A stretch of DNA of 64,000 nucleotides from Luteimonas rhizosphaerae (GCF_002849595.1 NZ_NRQR01000013.1:1-64000), one strand, 5' to 3'; numbered from the stretch's first letter, positions 10,635 to 20,335 are shown. Made by a program: numbers and translations. The notes: a model not told the origin generated them from the sequence alone.

Positions 10635-12692
10635 ATGCTCGTCGGCACCTACAACTCCCTGCTCGTCGTCCTGTCGTTCGTCGTCGCGGCCGTGGCGTCG
10701 TTCGTCGCGCTCGACATGGCCGGGCGCATCAACGCCAGCCGCGGCGCGGCGGCGCGTGGCTGGCTGACCGGTGGCGCGGTGGCGATGGGGTTCGGCATCT
10801 GGTCGATGCACTTCATCGGCATGCTCGCGTTCGAACTGCCGATCCCGCAGGGCTACGACCTCGCGATCACCCTGTACTCGCTGGTGATCGCGGTCTGCAG
10901 CTCGGCGTATGCGCTGTGGGTCGTCTCCAGCGCCACGCTGCCGTTGCGCCGGCTCGTGCTCGGCGCGCTGATCCTCGGAACCGGCATCGCGTTCATGCAT
11001 TACGTCGGCATGGCCGCGATGCAGATGCAGCCCGGCATCGACTACGACCCGTGGTGGTTCGTCCTCTCGATCGTGATCGCGGTGGCCGCGGCCGGCGCCG
11101 CGCTGTACATCGGTTTCGCGCTGCGGGCCGAAGGCGTGCGCAACCGCCGGTTCCGGCTCGCCGCCGCTCTCGTCATGGGCCTGGCGATCGTCGGCATGCA
11201 CTACACCGGCATGGCGGCGGCCCGGTTCCCCGACGGCAGCATCTGCGGCGCCGCGCTCAGCGGCGGCATCTCGCCGCAATGGCTGGGCAGCCTCGTCGGC
11301 ACCACCACGTTCGCGATCCTCGGGCTCGCCGTCGTGACTTCGATCTTCGACCGCCGCCTGCAGGAGCGCACGACCCTGCTCGGCGATTCGCTGAAGAAGG
11401 CGAACCAGGAACTGACCTATCTCGCGCTGCACGACAACCTGACCAAGCTGCCGAACCGGCTGCTGCTCGAGGACCGGCTGGCGAACGCGGTGCACCGGTC
11501 GTCGCGCAGCGGTACGCCGTTCGCCCTGCTATTCGTCGATCTCGACGGCTTCAAGGCGGTCAACGACGTCTACGGCCATCCGGTCGGCGACCGGCTGCTG
11601 CTGCAGGTGGCCGACAACCTGCGCGCCGCGATCCGCGCCGGCGACACGCTGGCCCGCCTCGGCGGCGACGAATTCGTGGTGCTCGCCGACATCCAGGAAC
11701 CCGACGACGCCGCGACGCTGGCCGAGAAGCTCATCGGCCAGGTCGCCCGCCCGGTATCGCTGGAGCGCGGCGAATTGCACGTCACCGCGAGCGTCGGCAT
11801 CGCGATCTTCGGCGCGGACGGCGACAGCGCGCGCGAGCTGATGGCCAATGCGGATGCGGCGATGTACTCGGCCAAGGGCCAGGGCCGCAACGGCTACTGC
11901 TTCTTCGAGCCGTCGATGAACCACGGTGCGCACGAACAGCTGGCGCTGATCCAGGACCTGCGCCGCGCGGTCGCGCTGGACCAGCTGTCGCTGCACTACC
12001 AGCCGAAGATGCGCGCGCCGTCCGGCCCGCTGATCGGCGTCGAGGCGCTGCTGCGCTGGCACCATCCCGAACGCGGCCTGGTGATGCCCGACCGCTTCAT
12101 TCCACTCGCCGAGAAGACCGGGCTGATCCTGGAGATGGGCCGCTGGGTCATCGACGAGGCCTGCCGCCAGCTGATGGCGTGGCGCGCGGACGGCCGCACG
12201 GTGCCGTCGGTGTCGGTGAACCTGTCGGCGACCCAGTTCCGCTCGCCCGGCCTGTTCGGCAAGATCACCAGCGCGCTCGAACGCCACGGCATGCCGCCGT
12301 CGTCGCTGGTGCTGGAGATCACCGAGTCGACGGCGATGCACGACCCGGAATCCAGCCTCGCGATCCTCAAGCGGCTGTCCGACCTGGGCGTGCAGATCTC
12401 GATCGACGATTTCGGCACCGGCTATTCCAGCCTGCTGTATCTCAAGCGCCTGCCGGCCAGCGAGCTGAAGATCGACCGCGCCTTCATCCAGGGCCTAGAA
12501 CGCGACAGCGAGGACGCTGCGATCGTCTCGTCGATCATCGCGCTGGGCCGCACGCTGAACCTGTCGGTGATCGCCGAAGGCGTCGAGACCGAGGCGCAGC
12601 AGAACCTGCTGACCGAACTCGGATGCACCTCGCTGCAGGGCTTCCATCTCGGCCGGCCGGTCGACGCGCTGTCCATCGTCAGCCGCTTCTGA
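10635..12692 (+). CDS. MHYT-sensor GGDEF/EAL cyclic-di-GMP protein
   Basis: A 685-residue inner-membrane protein expected to make and/or break cyclic-di-GMP. The amino-terminal half is a seven-helix MHYT domain with three motif copies (MHFIGM, MHYVGM, MHYTGM), thought to sense a diatomic gas or redox state through bound copper. It is followed by a GGDEF domain with the intact catalytic loop RLGGDEF (343-347) and an EAL domain with intact EALLRW (from residue 470), TESTAMHDPE, DDFGTGYSSL and KIDRAFI. Both enzymatic sites therefore look functional. The layout equals that of MucR and NbdA of Pseudomonas. The ATG at 10635 lies 34 bases after a sigma-54 promoter, tying expression to RpoN. It converges on the second cyclic-di-GMP gene. 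Confidence 0.94.
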   Translation: MLVGTYNSLLVVLSFVVAAVASFVALDMAGRINASRGAAARGWLTGGAVAMGFGIWSMHFIGMLAFELPIPQGYDLAITLYSLVIAVCSSAYALWVVSSATLPLRRLVLGALILGTGIAFMHYVGMAAMQMQPGIDYDPWWFVLSIVIAVAAAGAALYIGFALRAEGVRNRRFRLAAALVMGLAIVGMHYTGMAAARFPDGSICGAALSGGISPQWLGSLVGTTTFAILGLAVVTSIFDRRLQERTTLLGDSLKKANQELTYLALHDNLTKLPNRLLLEDRLANAVHRSSRSGTPFALLFVDLDGFKAVNDVYGHPVGDRLLLQVADNLRAAIRAGDTLARLGGDEFVVLADIQEPDDAATLAEKLIGQVARPVSLERGELHVTASVGIAIFGADGDSARELMANADAAMYSAKGQGRNGYCFFEPSMNHGAHEQLALIQDLRRAVALDQLSLHYQPKMRAPSGPLIGVEALLRWHHPERGLVMPDRFIPLAEKTGLILEMGRWVIDEACRQLMAWRADGRTVPSVSVNLSATQFRSPGLFGKITSALERHGMPPSSLVLEITESTAMHDPESSLAILKRLSDLGVQISIDDFGTGYSSLLYLKRLPASELKIDRAFIQGLERDSEDAAIVSSIIALGRTLNLSVIAEGVETEAQQNLLTELGCTSLQGFHLGRPVDALSIVSRF

Positions 12693-12839
12693 CGCCACAC
12701 CGCCCGGGCGGCGCCAGCCTGCGCCGCCATTCCGGCGAGCCTCTACGCGGGCGACCGCCGCTTCGAGACGGCGGGGCGCAGCAGGTCATCCGTCAGAACC
12801 GGACGCGCAGGGCGCTCCACGCGACAACGGCTGACGCGC

Positions 12840-15773
12840 TCAGGTGAGCAACGCCGCCAGGGCTTCGTCGAGCGGCGCCGGCCGGCCCAGGTGATACCCC
12901 TGCGCCTGGTCGCAGGCGTTCGCATGCAGCCACGCCAGCTGACCGTCGCGCTCGACGCCCTCGGCGATCACCCGCAGACCCAGCCCGTGTCCCAGCGCGA
13001 TCAGCGCCCGGCAGATGGAGGCATTGCGGGCGTCGCGGTCGACGTCGTGCACGAAGGCCCGGTCGATCTTGAGGTGATCGAGCGGCAGGTCGCGCAGGTA
13101 GGCCATGCTCGAGAAGCCGGTGCCGAAATCGTCGATCGACAGGCACACGCCCTGCTCGCGCAGCCTCCGCATCTGCGCGCGCGCGGCGTCGGGATTGCGC
13201 AGCACCACGCTTTCGGTCAGCTCCAAGTGCAGTGCGTTCTCCGGCAGCGCGTAGTCGCGCTGCAGGCGCCGCAGCACGTCCGCCGTCGTGCCCGCATCGA
13301 ACTGCACCGCCGACACGTTGACCGCGATCGCGACGTCGCCGTGCCCCGCCGCCGCCAGCCGCTGGTGCGCCCGCGCCGCCTGCTCGAGCACCCAAGCGCC
13401 GATCGGCACGATCAGGCCCGACTCTTCGCACAGCGGGATGAACTGCAGGGGTGGCACGAAGCTGCCGTCGGGCTGGCGCCAGCGCAGCAGCGCTTCGAGC
13501 GCGGTCGGCTTGCCGCCCGGCACCTGCCGGATCGGCTGGAAGAACAGCTCGAACTCCGACAGCTCCACCGCGCGTCGCACGCGCCGCAGCAGCGCCAGAC
13601 GGTCCGCGGCGACGGCCGCCATCGTCGCGTCGTAGGCCAGCAGCGGCAGATTGTCGCGACGGGCCTTCAGCGCCGCGAGCGCGGCATGGCCGACGACCTT
13701 CTCCGCGCCGCCCGCTTCGCAGGGCGCCGACGCGAGCCCGATCCAGGCTTCCAGCGACTGCAGACCACCTTCGAGTTCGATCGGCGCGTCGATCGCCGCC
13801 ACCAGCGCCGCGACCATCTCGTCGCGATGCGCGGGATCGAGCGCCACGACGACGAAGGACTCCGCCGGCGCATAGGCGACCCAGCCGAACTGCGCGCCGA
13901 TGCGGGCGAAGCGCGCGGCCGCTTCGCGCAGCAGCTTCTCGGCGGCGCGCTGGCCCAGCGTCGGCGCCACGAGCTCCAGGTCGCGCAGGCGCACGTAGGC
14001 CACTGCGAATCCCGGCGCGGCGCCGGCGTCGCAACTGGTGTCGAGGCGCAGGATCAACGCCGGCACCGTCAGCAGGCCCGTGGTCGAATCGTGGTTCGCG
14101 CGCCACGCCAGGTCGCGCTCGTAGGTCAGCCGTTCGCCGATGTCCTCGGCCAGCACCAGTCGCGCGGGACGATCGGCGAAGTCGATGTCGCGCGCCTGGA
14201 TGCGCACTTCGATCTCGCGGCCGTCGCGCGCGACGTGCCGCACGATGCCCGTGCGCAGGTCGAACTCCGCGCTTTCCTGCTCGGCGACCGACGGCGCCAG
14301 CAGATCGGTATCGCGCATCGCCAGCAGCTCCTCGCGCCGATAGCCGTAGCTGTCGATCGCCGCGTCGTTGGCGGCGAGGAAGCGGCGCGTCGCGATGTCG
14401 ACGACCCAGAACGGCAGGGGGTTGCGCTCGAACAGGTGCCGGAACTGCAGTTCGGCGCGTTCCAGCTGCAGCTGCGCCGCATGCAGCGCACTGACGTCGT
14501 TCACGGTGCCGGTCATCGCCGGCGTGCCGCGCCGGTCGCGGACGGTCGCGCCGCGCCCTTCCACCCAGCGGACGCTGCCATCGGAGGGCACGATCCTGTA
14601 ATCCTCCTCGAACGGCGCGCCATCCATCTGCGAGTGCGCGAAGCTCGACCGGATCCGCTCCCGGTCGTCGACGTGGATGCGGTCGAAGAAGTCGTCGATG
14701 GGGACCAGGCCATCGCCCGGTTCGAGACCGAACAGCGCGGCCATCTCGCTGGAGACCCGGACCGTCGACGTGCCCGCCTCGACACGCCAGACACCGGTCT
14801 TCGTCGCGCGCTGCGCCTGCTGCAACCACTCCGACTGCGTCTCGATCTGCTCGAGCATGGTTTCGCGCGCACGTTCGTTGGCGCGCAGCCGGCGCACGAG
14901 ATACAGCAGCGACAGCCAGTAGAGCAGCACCAGCGAACCGCCCGCCGCGGCATACCAGCGCCAGGCCGACAGCGCTTCGCTCAGCCCGATGCCCGCGCCG
15001 ACGACGAAGGGATAACCGCTGGTCGCGCTGAAGCGCATCGCGCGTTCGACGCCGTCCAGCTGGCTGACCGCATCGCGGCCTGCGATGCCGTCTGCCCACT
15101 CCCCCGTCGCCGGCAATGCGATCCGCTTGCCGACATGGGCACCGGCACGGCGGTCGTGCGCCACGATCGTGCCGTCGCGCGCGAGGATCGCCGCGCTGCC
15201 GTCGCGTCCCGTGTCGAGGCGATCGATCATGCGCTGGAATTCCGCGGTGCCGAGCCGGGCGACCAGCCAGCCCCGCGGCGTCGGGAGCGCGACCGGCAGC
15301 GTCCAGAGGTCGCCGCGTCGTTGCAGCGGTCCGATCGACAGACCGGCCTGCGCATTCGTGCCACGGCCGGCCCAGGTCGGCAGCGTGGCATCGTCCTGCC
15401 GCCCACCGCGGGCACCGCCCTGTGCATCGAACCACTCGACCGCCTGGATTTCCTCCTGCCGGGACAGGAGGTCCGAGACCGCCGCGTCGCGGCGCGCGTG
15501 CATCATCGGGTCCAACGTCGCGTCGCCGGTGTTGCGCGCGATCCCGGCCAGCGCACGCTCGAGGTTGCGCATTTCATAATGCACGAGGCGGTCGATGCCG
15601 GTCGCGAGCGCCAGGCTCTGACGACGCGCGGCATCGATGCGCGCATTGCGATCCTGCAGCACCAGGACGCCGAGGACGATCGTGATCACCAGTCCAAGGC
15701 AGACGCCCGCGTTACGTACCACGCGTGAAGAGCCCAACCGGTGCCGTCGTGGCGTTGCTTGCAAGTGAACCAT
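12840..15773 (-). CDS. Membrane sensor with PAS repeats, degenerate GGDEF and EAL domain
   Basis: A probable cyclic-di-GMP phosphodiesterase of 977 residues. One transmembrane helix (about 25-40), a periplasmic Cache-like sensor (to about residue 265, with LTVARDG-type strands) and a second helix (SLVLLYWLSLLYLVRRL) precede a coiled segment and two PAS domains. The GGDEF domain has lost its motif (YAPAESFVVV in place of LGGDEFVVL), so it cannot make the messenger but may bind GTP. The EAL domain is intact: EALLRW from residue 760, LTESVVLRNPD, DDFGTGFSSM and KIDRAFV. The start at 15773 (MVHLQATPRR) is preferred; the open frame reaches 15824, and neither start has a clear ribosome site. It faces the MHYT gene, 147 bases apart. 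Confidence 0.9.
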   Translation of the reverse strand: MVHLQATPRRHRLGSSRVVRNAGVCLGLVITIVLGVLVLQDRNARIDAARRQSLALATGIDRLVHYEMRNLERALAGIARNTGDATLDPMMHARRDAAVSDLLSRQEEIQAVEWFDAQGGARGGRQDDATLPTWAGRGTNAQAGLSIGPLQRRGDLWTLPVALPTPRGWLVARLGTAEFQRMIDRLDTGRDGSAAILARDGTIVAHDRRAGAHVGKRIALPATGEWADGIAGRDAVSQLDGVERAMRFSATSGYPFVVGAGIGLSEALSAWRWYAAAGGSLVLLYWLSLLYLVRRLRANERARETMLEQIETQSEWLQQAQRATKTGVWRVEAGTSTVRVSSEMAALFGLEPGDGLVPIDDFFDRIHVDDRERIRSSFAHSQMDGAPFEEDYRIVPSDGSVRWVEGRGATVRDRRGTPAMTGTVNDVSALHAAQLQLERAELQFRHLFERNPLPFWVVDIATRRFLAANDAAIDSYGYRREELLAMRDTDLLAPSVAEQESAEFDLRTGIVRHVARDGREIEVRIQARDIDFADRPARLVLAEDIGERLTYERDLAWRANHDSTTGLLTVPALILRLDTSCDAGAAPGFAVAYVRLRDLELVAPTLGQRAAEKLLREAAARFARIGAQFGWVAYAPAESFVVVALDPAHRDEMVAALVAAIDAPIELEGGLQSLEAWIGLASAPCEAGGAEKVVGHAALAALKARRDNLPLLAYDATMAAVAADRLALLRRVRRAVELSEFELFFQPIRQVPGGKPTALEALLRWRQPDGSFVPPLQFIPLCEESGLIVPIGAWVLEQAARAHQRLAAAGHGDVAIAVNVSAVQFDAGTTADVLRRLQRDYALPENALHLELTESVVLRNPDAARAQMRRLREQGVCLSIDDFGTGFSSMAYLRDLPLDHLKIDRAFVHDVDRDARNASICRALIALGHGLGLRVIAEGVERDGQLAWLHANACDQAQGYHLGRPAPLDEALAALLT

Positions 15774-16002
15774 CCTTAGCCAGCAGACCCCGACGATAGC
15801 CACCCCGCATACGTCCCGCAACACCTGTCGGGGATATCACGATGGCGTGACGAAACCGCTTGATTCCACGCCTCCCGTGCGTGTGAGCCGTGCGGTGCGC
15901 CCACGCGTGCCTCGCTGCATCGCGTTGACATCGCCAGGTCTAGCGTGGGCGACTCTCGAGGACGCCCGACAGGTCCCCATCGCCACCCTGCAAGGAACCG
16001 TC

Positions 16003-16224
16003 ATGGCCGCCACCGACAAGCCCGAATCCGCCACCAATCCCGATCAGCCCGAACAGGCCGACCATGTCGCCGTCAACGATCGCAAGTCATCGAAGGGCGA
16101 CCGGTACGCGCACGACAACAACGCATACGCGGAAGGCAACGATCCGGCGCTGACCGCAGGCAAGACGCGCATCCGCGAGGTGCCGTCGGAGGCGACGCGC
16201 AAGCCGGGTGACGCGAAGCCCTGA
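16003..16224 (+). CDS. Small hydrophilic protein of unknown function
   Basis: A 73-residue, highly charged protein rich in Asp, Asn, Lys, Pro and Gln with no hydrophobic core, predicted to be disordered. AAGGAA at 15992-15997 lies five bases before the ATG, which is why the internal start is preferred over the longer frame from 15847. It reads MAATDKPESATNPDQPEQ at the start. Composition recalls small stress or desiccation-associated proteins, and its nearest downstream neighbour is a stationary-phase type catalase, but there is no direct evidence of function. A second protein of the same character is encoded at 59593-59766. Confidence 0.6.
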   Translation: MAATDKPESATNPDQPEQADHVAVNDRKSSKGDRYAHDNNAYAEGNDPALTAGKTRIREVPSEATRKPGDAKP

Positions 16225-16407
16225 TCCCGGCGATCGCGGCACTGCCCTGCGGGCCCGACACGCCGAATCCCTTGCCGGGCGATGCGGAATTCGCATTCGC
16301 GCAGCCCGGCGCGCTTGCGTACCGCAGCACCACGGTCTCCGGGTCGACGCGATGCGACCTGCCGTTCTGCACGTGCACCCATCCCTACCGACAGAACCTC
16401 TGTGCTT

Positions 16408-16430
16408 GCGTGGTTCGAACCGAACCACGC
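16408..16430. repeat. Perfect inverted repeat upstream of katE (operator candidate)
   Basis: The arms GCGTGGTTCG (16408-16417) and CGAACCACGC (16421-16430) are exact reverse complements separated by AAC. The repeat ends four bases before the possible -10 hexamer AATACT, so a dimeric regulator bound here would cover the -35 region. The identity of the regulator is unknown. Confidence 0.65.
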
Positions 16431-16439
16431 CTGGAATAC

Positions 16440-16461
16440 TGCGCTGAATACGTGCAGCGCA
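16440..16461. repeat. Second inverted repeat at the presumed katE start site
   Basis: TGCGCTG (16440-16446) and CAGCGCA (16455-16461) are perfect reverse complements with an 8-base spacer. It falls where transcription would start if AATACT at 16435-16440 is the -10 box, so it could be an operator or a 5' end hairpin. Confidence 0.5.
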
Positions 16462-16554
16462 CAGGCCCGTCACGGTGCCGCCCACAAGATCGACGCCGCC
16501 AGCCGCTGCGAGGTTCCTCCGCAGCACCGCCCGCTTTCTCCCAGGACCCCATTC

Positions 16555-18672
16555 ATGGCTAACAAGACTGCCCGCCCGGCCAAGCCCGGCGCTCCCGCTC
16601 GTTCCACCGGTGCGTCCGGCGTGGCCGAGGTCACACGTGGCAACGGCGACGAACTCCATCAGTCCGCCGGTGGCGACCATCCGGCGTTGACGACGAACCA
16701 CGGCGTGCCGATTTCCGACAACCAGAATTCGCTGCGCGCGACGGAGCGGGGCCCGACCCTGCTCGAGGACTTCATACTCCGCGAGAAGATCACCCACTTC
16801 GATCACGAGCGCATTCCCGAGCGCATCGTCCATGCCCGCGGCTCGGCTGCGCACGGCTATTTCGAGCTGACCAAGTCGCTGTCGCAGTACACGCGCGCCA
16901 GGATCCTGACCGAGGTCGGCGAGAAGACGCCGCTGTTCACGCGTTTCTCGACGGTCGCCGGCGGTTCGGGCTCGGTCGACACGCCGCGCGATGTGCGCGG
17001 CTTCTCGGTCAAGTTCTACACCAAGGAAGGCAACTGGGACTTGGTCGGCAACAACATCCCGGTGTTCTTCATCCAGGATGCGATCAAGTTCCCCGACGTC
17101 ATCCACGCGGTGAAGATGGAGCCCGACCGCGGCTTCCCGCAGGCCGCCAGCGCGCACGACACGTTCTGGGACTTCATCTCGCTGACGCCCGAGTCGATGC
17201 ATATGATCATGTGGGCGATGAGCGACCGCACGATCCCGCGCTCGCTGCGCACGATCGAAGGCTTCGGCGTGCACAGCTTCCGGCTGATCAACGAGGCCGG
17301 CGACAGTACCTTCGTGAAGTTCCACTGGCGGCCGAAGCTGGGCATCCAGTCGACCGTGTGGGACGAGGCGCTGAAGCTGCAGCATGCCGACAACGATTTC
17401 CATCGCCGCGACCTGTTCGAGTCGATCCAGGCGGGCGCGTTTCCGGAGTGGGAACTCGGCGTGCAGCTGTTTACGCAGGACGAGGCCGACAAATTTCCGT
17501 TCGACCATCTCGATTCGACCAAGCTGATCCCCGAGGAACTGGTGCCGCTGACGATCGTCGGGCGCATGGTGCTCGACCGCTGGCCGGACAATTTCTTCGC
17601 CGAGACCGAGCAGGTCGCGTACTGCCCGTCGCACGTCGTGCCGGGCATCGACTTCAGCAACGATCCGCTTCTGCAGGGCCGCCTGTTCTCGTATCTCGAC
17701 ACCCAGCTGTCGCGCCTCGGTGGCCCGAACTTCCACCAGATTCCGATCAATGCGCCGAAGTGCCCGTTCGCGAACAACCAGCGCGACGGCCACATGCAGA
17801 TGAACGTGCCCAAGGGCCGCGTCGCGTACGAGCCGAGTTCGCTGCAGGGCGACGCGCCACGCGAAACGCCGGCCGGCTTCCGCAGCCATACCACGCCCGC
17901 CGACGATGGCGCCAAGGGCCGCGTGCGCGCGGAGAGCTTCGCCGATCACTACTCGCAGGCGCGCATGTTCTTCCGCAGTCAGTCCGCGATCGAGCAGGCG
18001 CACATCGCGTCGGCGCTGGTCTTCGAGCTGTCGAAGGTCGAGACGCCGCACGTGCGCGAGGCTATCGTCGGCCATCTGCAGCACGTGGACCCGTCGCTGG
18101 CGCAGCGCGTCGCCGACGGTCTCGGGCTGGAGACCGTGCCGCCTGCCCCGGAGGCACGCGTGGCCCCGCAGGATCTGGCCCTGTCGCCTGCCCTGCGCAT
18201 CGTCGACCGGATGAAGGACACGCTCGAAGGCCGTTGCGTCGGCATCCTGGTGCATGACGGCTCCGACGGCGCCACGGTGCAGGCGCTGCGCAAGGCCGCC
18301 GAAGCGGCCGGCGCGATGGTCAAGATCGTCGCGCCGAAGCTCGGCGGCGCGACATTGGCCAACGGCAAGAAGCTGCCGGCGGACGGCCAGCTGGCCGGGA
18401 CGCCGTCGGTGCTGTTCGACGCGGTTGCGGTGGTGCTGTCCGAGGCCGGCGGCAAGCAGCTGTCGAAGGAAGCGGCCGCGGTCGACTGGGTCCGCGACGC
18501 CTTCGGCCACCTGAAGGCGATCGCCGCGGACGCCGGCGCGCAGGCCGTGCTCAAGGCGGGCGGCATTGCCAAGGATGCCGGCGTGCTCGACGCCGGTGAC
18601 GCCAAGGCCTTCATCGCCGCGGCCAAGACCCGCCAGTGGGATCGCGAAAAGATGATCCGCATGCTGGCCTGA
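16555..18672 (+). CDS. katE: Large-subunit catalase HPII type
   Basis: A 705-residue clade 2 catalase that disproportionates hydrogen peroxide in the cytoplasm. The catalytic His is in RIVHARG (residue 93), the distal Asn in VGNNIPVFF (166-167), and the proximal haem Tyr in RLFSYLDTQ (residue 380). The C-terminal 150 residues (from about [13 protein letters not shown]) form the flavodoxin/DJ-1-like domain found only in large-subunit catalases. CCAGGA at 16541-16546 precedes the ATG. The amino-terminal extension (about 65 residues, Ala/Pro/Gly-rich) is typical of HPII. Upstream inverted repeats suggest a dedicated regulator; a hairpin terminator follows the gene. It appears monocistronic. Confidence 0.95.
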   Translation: MANKTARPAKPGAPARSTGASGVAEVTRGNGDELHQSAGGDHPALTTNHGVPISDNQNSLRATERGPTLLEDFILREKITHFDHERIPERIVHARGSAAHGYFELTKSLSQYTRARILTEVGEKTPLFTRFSTVAGGSGSVDTPRDVRGFSVKFYTKEGNWDLVGNNIPVFFIQDAIKFPDVIHAVKMEPDRGFPQAASAHDTFWDFISLTPESMHMIMWAMSDRTIPRSLRTIEGFGVHSFRLINEAGDSTFVKFHWRPKLGIQSTVWDEALKLQHADNDFHRRDLFESIQAGAFPEWELGVQLFTQDEADKFPFDHLDSTKLIPEELVPLTIVGRMVLDRWPDNFFAETEQVAYCPSHVVPGIDFSNDPLLQGRLFSYLDTQLSRLGGPNFHQIPINAPKCPFANNQRDGHMQMNVPKGRVAYEPSSLQGDAPRETPAGFRSHTTPADDGAKGRVRAESFADHYSQARMFFRSQSAIEQAHIASALVFELSKVETPHVREAIVGHLQHVDPSLAQRVADGLGLETVPPAPEARVAPQDLALSPALRIVDRMKDTLEGRCVGILVHDGSDGATVQALRKAAEAAGAMVKIVAPKLGGATLANGKKLPADGQLAGTPSVLFDAVAVVLSEAGGKQLSKEAAAVDWVRDAFGHLKAIAADAGAQAVLKAGGIAKDAGVLDAGDAKAFIAAAKTRQWDREKMIRMLA

Positions 18673-18992
18673 TCCGTTTCGGGTCGCGTGATGCAGAACG
18701 CCGCCGCGAGGCGGCGTTCTGTTGTGTGGGTGGCGACGGTCACGGCCAGCGGCACCTGGGCCGGTCCCCGTGACGCCAGCGGGCGCCACGGGTTCTCGCG
18801 GTGCGCGTTGCCGCGTGCCGTGGACGCATCCCCCAGCGCTCGTACGATGCAGGCGATCCATCGGCGCGACGTCGCCCCAGGCGATGAAATGCCGGTCCAA
18901 GCGGCGCGCCGTCGAGCCGACAAGCCATCGGCGCCGTAGAATCGATCCGGGTCGACGCACCCGCCGTCGCGCGCCGCGCGCGACGCAGACGA
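18673..18992. other. Gene-free region between katE and the glycosyltransferase operon
   Basis: 320 bases between convergent genes. It contains the katE hairpin terminator at 18695-18720; apart from that I see only GC-rich sequence with short shadow reading frames and no supported gene. Confidence 0.6.
18695..18720 (+). terminator. katE terminator hairpin
   Basis: AGAACGCCGC (18695-18704) pairs perfectly with GCGGCGTTCT (18711-18720) around a six-base loop, starting 22 bases after the katE stop. The following GTTGTGTG is moderately T-rich. Because the operon downstream converges, the same hairpin could slow transcription from both sides. Confidence 0.7.
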
Positions 18993-19736
18993 TCAGCGGT
19001 GACCGGCCTCGCCGAAGCAGGGCTGCAGCGCGCCGTCGAATCCGGACGCCAGCACGCTCCCGCCGCGCGCCGCGCGCGCCAGGGTGCGGGCCTCGAGCGC
19101 GAGCAGGTAATCGGCGAAGCCGCCGCGCGCGCGCGCGACCCGGCGGGCGCTGGTGACGACGACGGGCGTCGCCTTGCGCGCGATGCACGCGCCAGCCGCC
19201 ACCAGCGAGGCGACGACGGCGACATCCTCGTGCGCGGCCAGCGGCTGGAAACCGCCACAACGCCGGTACATCGCCGCGCTCATGCCCAGGTTGGCGCCGT
19301 GCACGTGCGGGTGTTCGTCGCGATCGCATTCGGTCGACAGATAGACGTCGCGCACGCGCGGATCGTGATCGCGCCAGTCACGCACGGTGACGATGCCGCA
19401 GAACGCATCGGCGCCATAGGCGAGCTGCGCCGACAGCCAGTCGGGCGGCACCAGCGAATCGGCATCGGTGCAGGCGACCCAGCGCGCACCGCGCTCGATC
19501 GCCCGGTCGGCGCCGGCGGCGCGGGCGCGTCCGACATTGCCCTCGCCGAGCACGATCGCGACCAGGCCGTGCGCGGCGACGATCGCCGCGGTGCCGTCGC
19601 TGCACCGGTCGAGCACGACGACGATCTCCACCGCCTCGCCGCGCAGCGCGTCGCAGGCGGCGGCGATCTGCACCGAGGTCAGGCACGCGGCGATCGCGGC
19701 TTCTTCGTTGTGCGCGGGAATGACGACGCCGATCAT
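18993..19736 (-). CDS. Family 2 glycosyltransferase of the four-gene cluster
   Basis: A 247-residue GT-A fold glycosyltransferase. The amino terminus MIGVVIPAHNEEAAI is the nucleotide-sugar binding strand, VVVLDRCSDGT and ACTDADSLVPPDW carry the Asp residues, with DAD as the DXD metal motif, and HGANLGMSAAMYRRCGGFQ plus AHEDV form the acceptor/catalytic region. No membrane segments are evident, so it acts in the cytoplasm. It is the last gene of an operon with acyl-CoA dehydrogenase-like, PIG-L and methyltransferase genes, and its ATG overlaps the methyltransferase stop by four bases (ATGA). Donor and acceptor cannot be told from sequence; a small glycosylated lipid or metabolite is a reasonable guess. 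Confidence 0.88.
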   Translation of the reverse strand: MIGVVIPAHNEEAAIAACLTSVQIAAACDALRGEAVEIVVVLDRCSDGTAAIVAAHGLVAIVLGEGNVGRARAAGADRAIERGARWVACTDADSLVPPDWLSAQLAYGADAFCGIVTVRDWRDHDPRVRDVYLSTECDRDEHPHVHGANLGMSAAMYRRCGGFQPLAAHEDVAVVASLVAAGACIARKATPVVVTSARRVARARGGFADYLLALEARTLARAARGGSVLASGFDGALQPCFGEAGHR

Positions 19737-20335
19737 CGCAGGCCCGCCTGCGCGGCCACCGACACGCCCTGCCCGCCCCAGCCTTCGAGCCGGAGGTCGC
19801 CATCGGTGTAGGCGAACAGGCGCGGCAGGCCGAGCACGCGCCGCAACAGCCGATGCACCTCGCGCCCCGACTGCGGCGCCTCGCGGAATGGCGGCAGCCA
19901 GTGGCAGGCCACGAGCACGCCGTCGTCGCGCAGACTCGCGCGCAGGCGCAACGCCATGCGCGTCAGCGTTGCGACATCCAGGTAATAGCCGACCTCGCTG
20001 AAGACGATGAGATCGAACCGCCCCTCGGGCCAGTCGTCGGGATGTTGCGCCTGCTGCGTGCGGACATGCGCCTGGTCCTGCGTCCGCGCCGCGGCCAGCG
20101 CGACCGCGCGTGCGTTGAGGTCGGTCGCGAGCAGGCGGTCGCAACGCGGTGCGAGCGCCGCGGTCAGTTCCCCGTTCGAGCACCCGATCTCCCACGCAGC
20201 GGCGAAACGCGCCGCCGGCAGGCTGGCGAGCAGCAGGCTGCGCTTGCGCGCCTCGTACCAGCGTTCGCGATAGCCGAACGGATCGTCGTCGGCGTAGATC
20301 GCATCGAAGTATTGCGCGGGCGTCGACGCGCTCAT
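19733..20335 (-). CDS. NodS-like SAM-dependent methyltransferase
   Basis: A 200-residue class I methyltransferase. Motif I is WEIGCSNGELTAAL, motif II is LLATDLNARAVALA, and FDLIVFSEVGYYLD corresponds to motif IV. The opening YFDAIYADDDPFGYRERWYEARKR resembles NodS-type methyltransferases, which N-methylate the deacetylated amino group of a chito-oligosaccharide. That is suggestive because the preceding gene encodes a PIG-L (LmbE) deacetylase of the kind that would expose such an amino group. The start overlaps the deacetylase stop by ATGA, and its own stop overlaps the glycosyltransferase start, so all three are probably translated together. The substrate is unknown. Confidence 0.87.
   Translation of the reverse strand: MSASTPAQYFDAIYADDDPFGYRERWYEARKRSLLLASLPAARFAAAWEIGCSNGELTAALAPRCDRLLATDLNARAVALAAARTQDQAHVRTQQAQHPDDWPEGRFDLIVFSEVGYYLDVATLTRMALRLRASLRDDGVLVACHWLPPFREAPQSGREVHRLLRRVLGLPRLFAYTDGDLRLEGWGGQGVSVAAQAGLR

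Larger units (their letters stand above)
16225..16554 (+). other. Gene-free upstream region of katE
   Basis: 330 bases without a supported gene. It holds two perfect inverted repeats at 16408-16430 and 16440-16461 that straddle a -10-like hexamer (AATACT, 16435-16440), and an untranslated leader of roughly 100 bases to the katE ATG. No OxyR-type ATAG/CTAT spacing and no second gene were seen. Confidence 0.7.

Noticed and set aside
15925-15930. TTGACA -35 box before the small protein at 16003
   Set aside because: No -10 hexamer lies at 16-18 bases; the nearest candidate (TAGCGT) is only 10 bases away.
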